The position numbers and the translations under genes were made by a program. From NCBI GenBank assembly GCA_024256265.1, contig JACGUK010000001.1, forward strand, positions 186,001-250,000: a stretch of 64,000 bases of DNA, in the 5' to 3' direction. The stretch's first letter is position 1. Every line of letters begins with the position of its first letter. Below are positions 63,556 to 64,000 of this stretch, piece after piece. This DNA is from an archaeon (lineage in GTDB: Archaea; Thermoproteota; Nitrososphaeria; Nitrososphaerales; JACAEJ01). The notes under the pieces are model-generated. The model saw nothing but the letters and a program-made list of their open reading frames with translations. It made no database searches and was not told the DNA's origin.

Positions 63556-63870
63556 ATGAAATTCTTAGTTAAATGGTGTATAATGCCGATACCTCTAGAA
63601 ATGATGAAAACAGTAGGACTAGCTGTAATACCAGCTGGTATCGAATATTGGAAGGCTCTTAAAGAAAAAGGCAAACTCCTTGCTCACTACACCTTCGTTG
63701 GGAAAAGCGAGGGATTTAGAATCTTAGATGTAGAATCACACGAAGAACTCAACGAGATCATCGCAAAGGATCCAGGCGGCATGATGATAAGCAGTGAAGC
63801 GATTCCAATCGTAGATTTCGAGTATTCACTAAAAGTCTGGAAAGAACTCCTAGAAAGGGCTTTGAAGTAG
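63556..63870 (+). CDS. Small ferredoxin-like-fold protein (DUF3303-like)
   Basis: From the ATG at 63556 the product is 104 residues: MKFLVKWCIMPIP, then GKLLAHYTFVGKSEGFRILDVESHEEL and a helix-strand tail. This wording resembles DUF3303/muconolactone-isomerase-like ferredoxin folds. The role is unknown. The frame extends upstream to TTG 63508, adding residues without similarity. Confidence 0.55.
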   Translation: MKFLVKWCIMPIPLEMMKTVGLAVIPAGIEYWKALKEKGKLLAHYTFVGKSEGFRILDVESHEELNEIIAKDPGGMMISSEAIPIVDFEYSLKVWKELLERALK

Positions 63871-64000
63871 CCCTACCCGTTATTTTTGTAAGATATTCCA
63901 AATTAAACTACTTCGATCCACCTACACTTTTGCCACGTAGCCCATATTTGAGATTTCAAATTTACTCTCTAAAACGACATGCTAAACTATCCCAGCATAA

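Noticed and set aside
1..64000. CRISPR arrays, insertion sequences and rRNA genes
   Set aside because: No regularly spaced repeats, transposase genes or rRNA-like sequence were seen anywhere in the window.

Overview
This is a 64 kb stretch of an archaeal chromosome. Evidence for Archaea: a two-AAA-domain CDC48, aEF-1 beta, deoxyhypusine synthase, Hjc resolvase, type II GAPDH next to PGK, a geranylgeranyl reductase, DUF211, a KaiC-like ATPase, class III (prepilin-type) signal peptides with an A24-type prepilin peptidase, and TATA boxes about 20-35 bases before many start codons (leaderless style). Base composition is AT-rich (sampled lines are about 36-40 % GC). A TACK-type (Thermoproteota, for example Bathyarchaeia or relatives) origin is my guess. 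The window has no rRNA or other marker that fixes the lineage.

Layout. 1-2.6 kb: accessory genes (nuclease-like protein, HNH endonuclease, duplicated Cys-rich protein). 2.8-9.7 kb: core genes (59-residue zinc-finger protein, ArsA/Get3-like ATPase, B12-binding radical SAM protein, geranylgeranyl reductase, aEF-1 beta, CDC48). 9.9-15.8 kb: secreted and surface proteins (Tat-exported beta-helix protein, two signal-peptide proteins sharing a novel N-terminal motif, a frameshifted third member, a DUF2341-LamG protein, decayed fragments) around a winged-helix gene and hjc. An intron-bearing tRNA lies at 15.75-15.86 kb. 15.9-36.8 kb: housekeeping genes (phosphoesterase, ileS, membrane Lon-like protease, flippase-like protein, metallo-beta-lactamase nuclease, split ychF, VIT-like transporter, sugar nucleotidyltransferase, H+-pyrophosphatase, deoxyhypusine synthase, purine salvage genes), ending in an SPFH/zinc-ribbon operon divergent from an HtpX protease that carries an EF-hand loop. 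37.3-39.2 kb: a GC-richer pair (DhnA/LsrF-like aldolase and zinc dehydrogenase) that looks transferred. 39.2-42.2 kb: LigD phosphoesterase, UDP-glucuronate decarboxylase-like and UDP-glucose dehydrogenase genes. 42.3-48.1 kb: prepilin peptidase, KaiC ATPase, PRC-barrel membrane protein, several unknown genes. 48.4-56.8 kb: a type IV pilus locus (pilins, ATPase, platform protein) interleaved with two toxin-antitoxin modules and a decayed RelE-like fragment. 56.8-63.9 kb: AbrB-PhoU regulator, pgk-gap, and the nickel-pincer cofactor genes larE, larC and larB.

How the genes fit together. The prepilin peptidase, three prepilin-like proteins, ATPase and TadC/FlaJ platform give a nearly complete type IV pilus, with no archaellum-specific genes. 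A perfect 15-base palindrome upstream of a secreted-protein gene at 13.2 kb recurs almost unchanged upstream of the pilin operon 38 kb away, suggesting co-regulation of surface structures. The nucleotidyltransferase, decarboxylase and UDP-glucose dehydrogenase could supply sugars for glycosylation. The SPFH/HtpX block looks like a membrane quality-control module.
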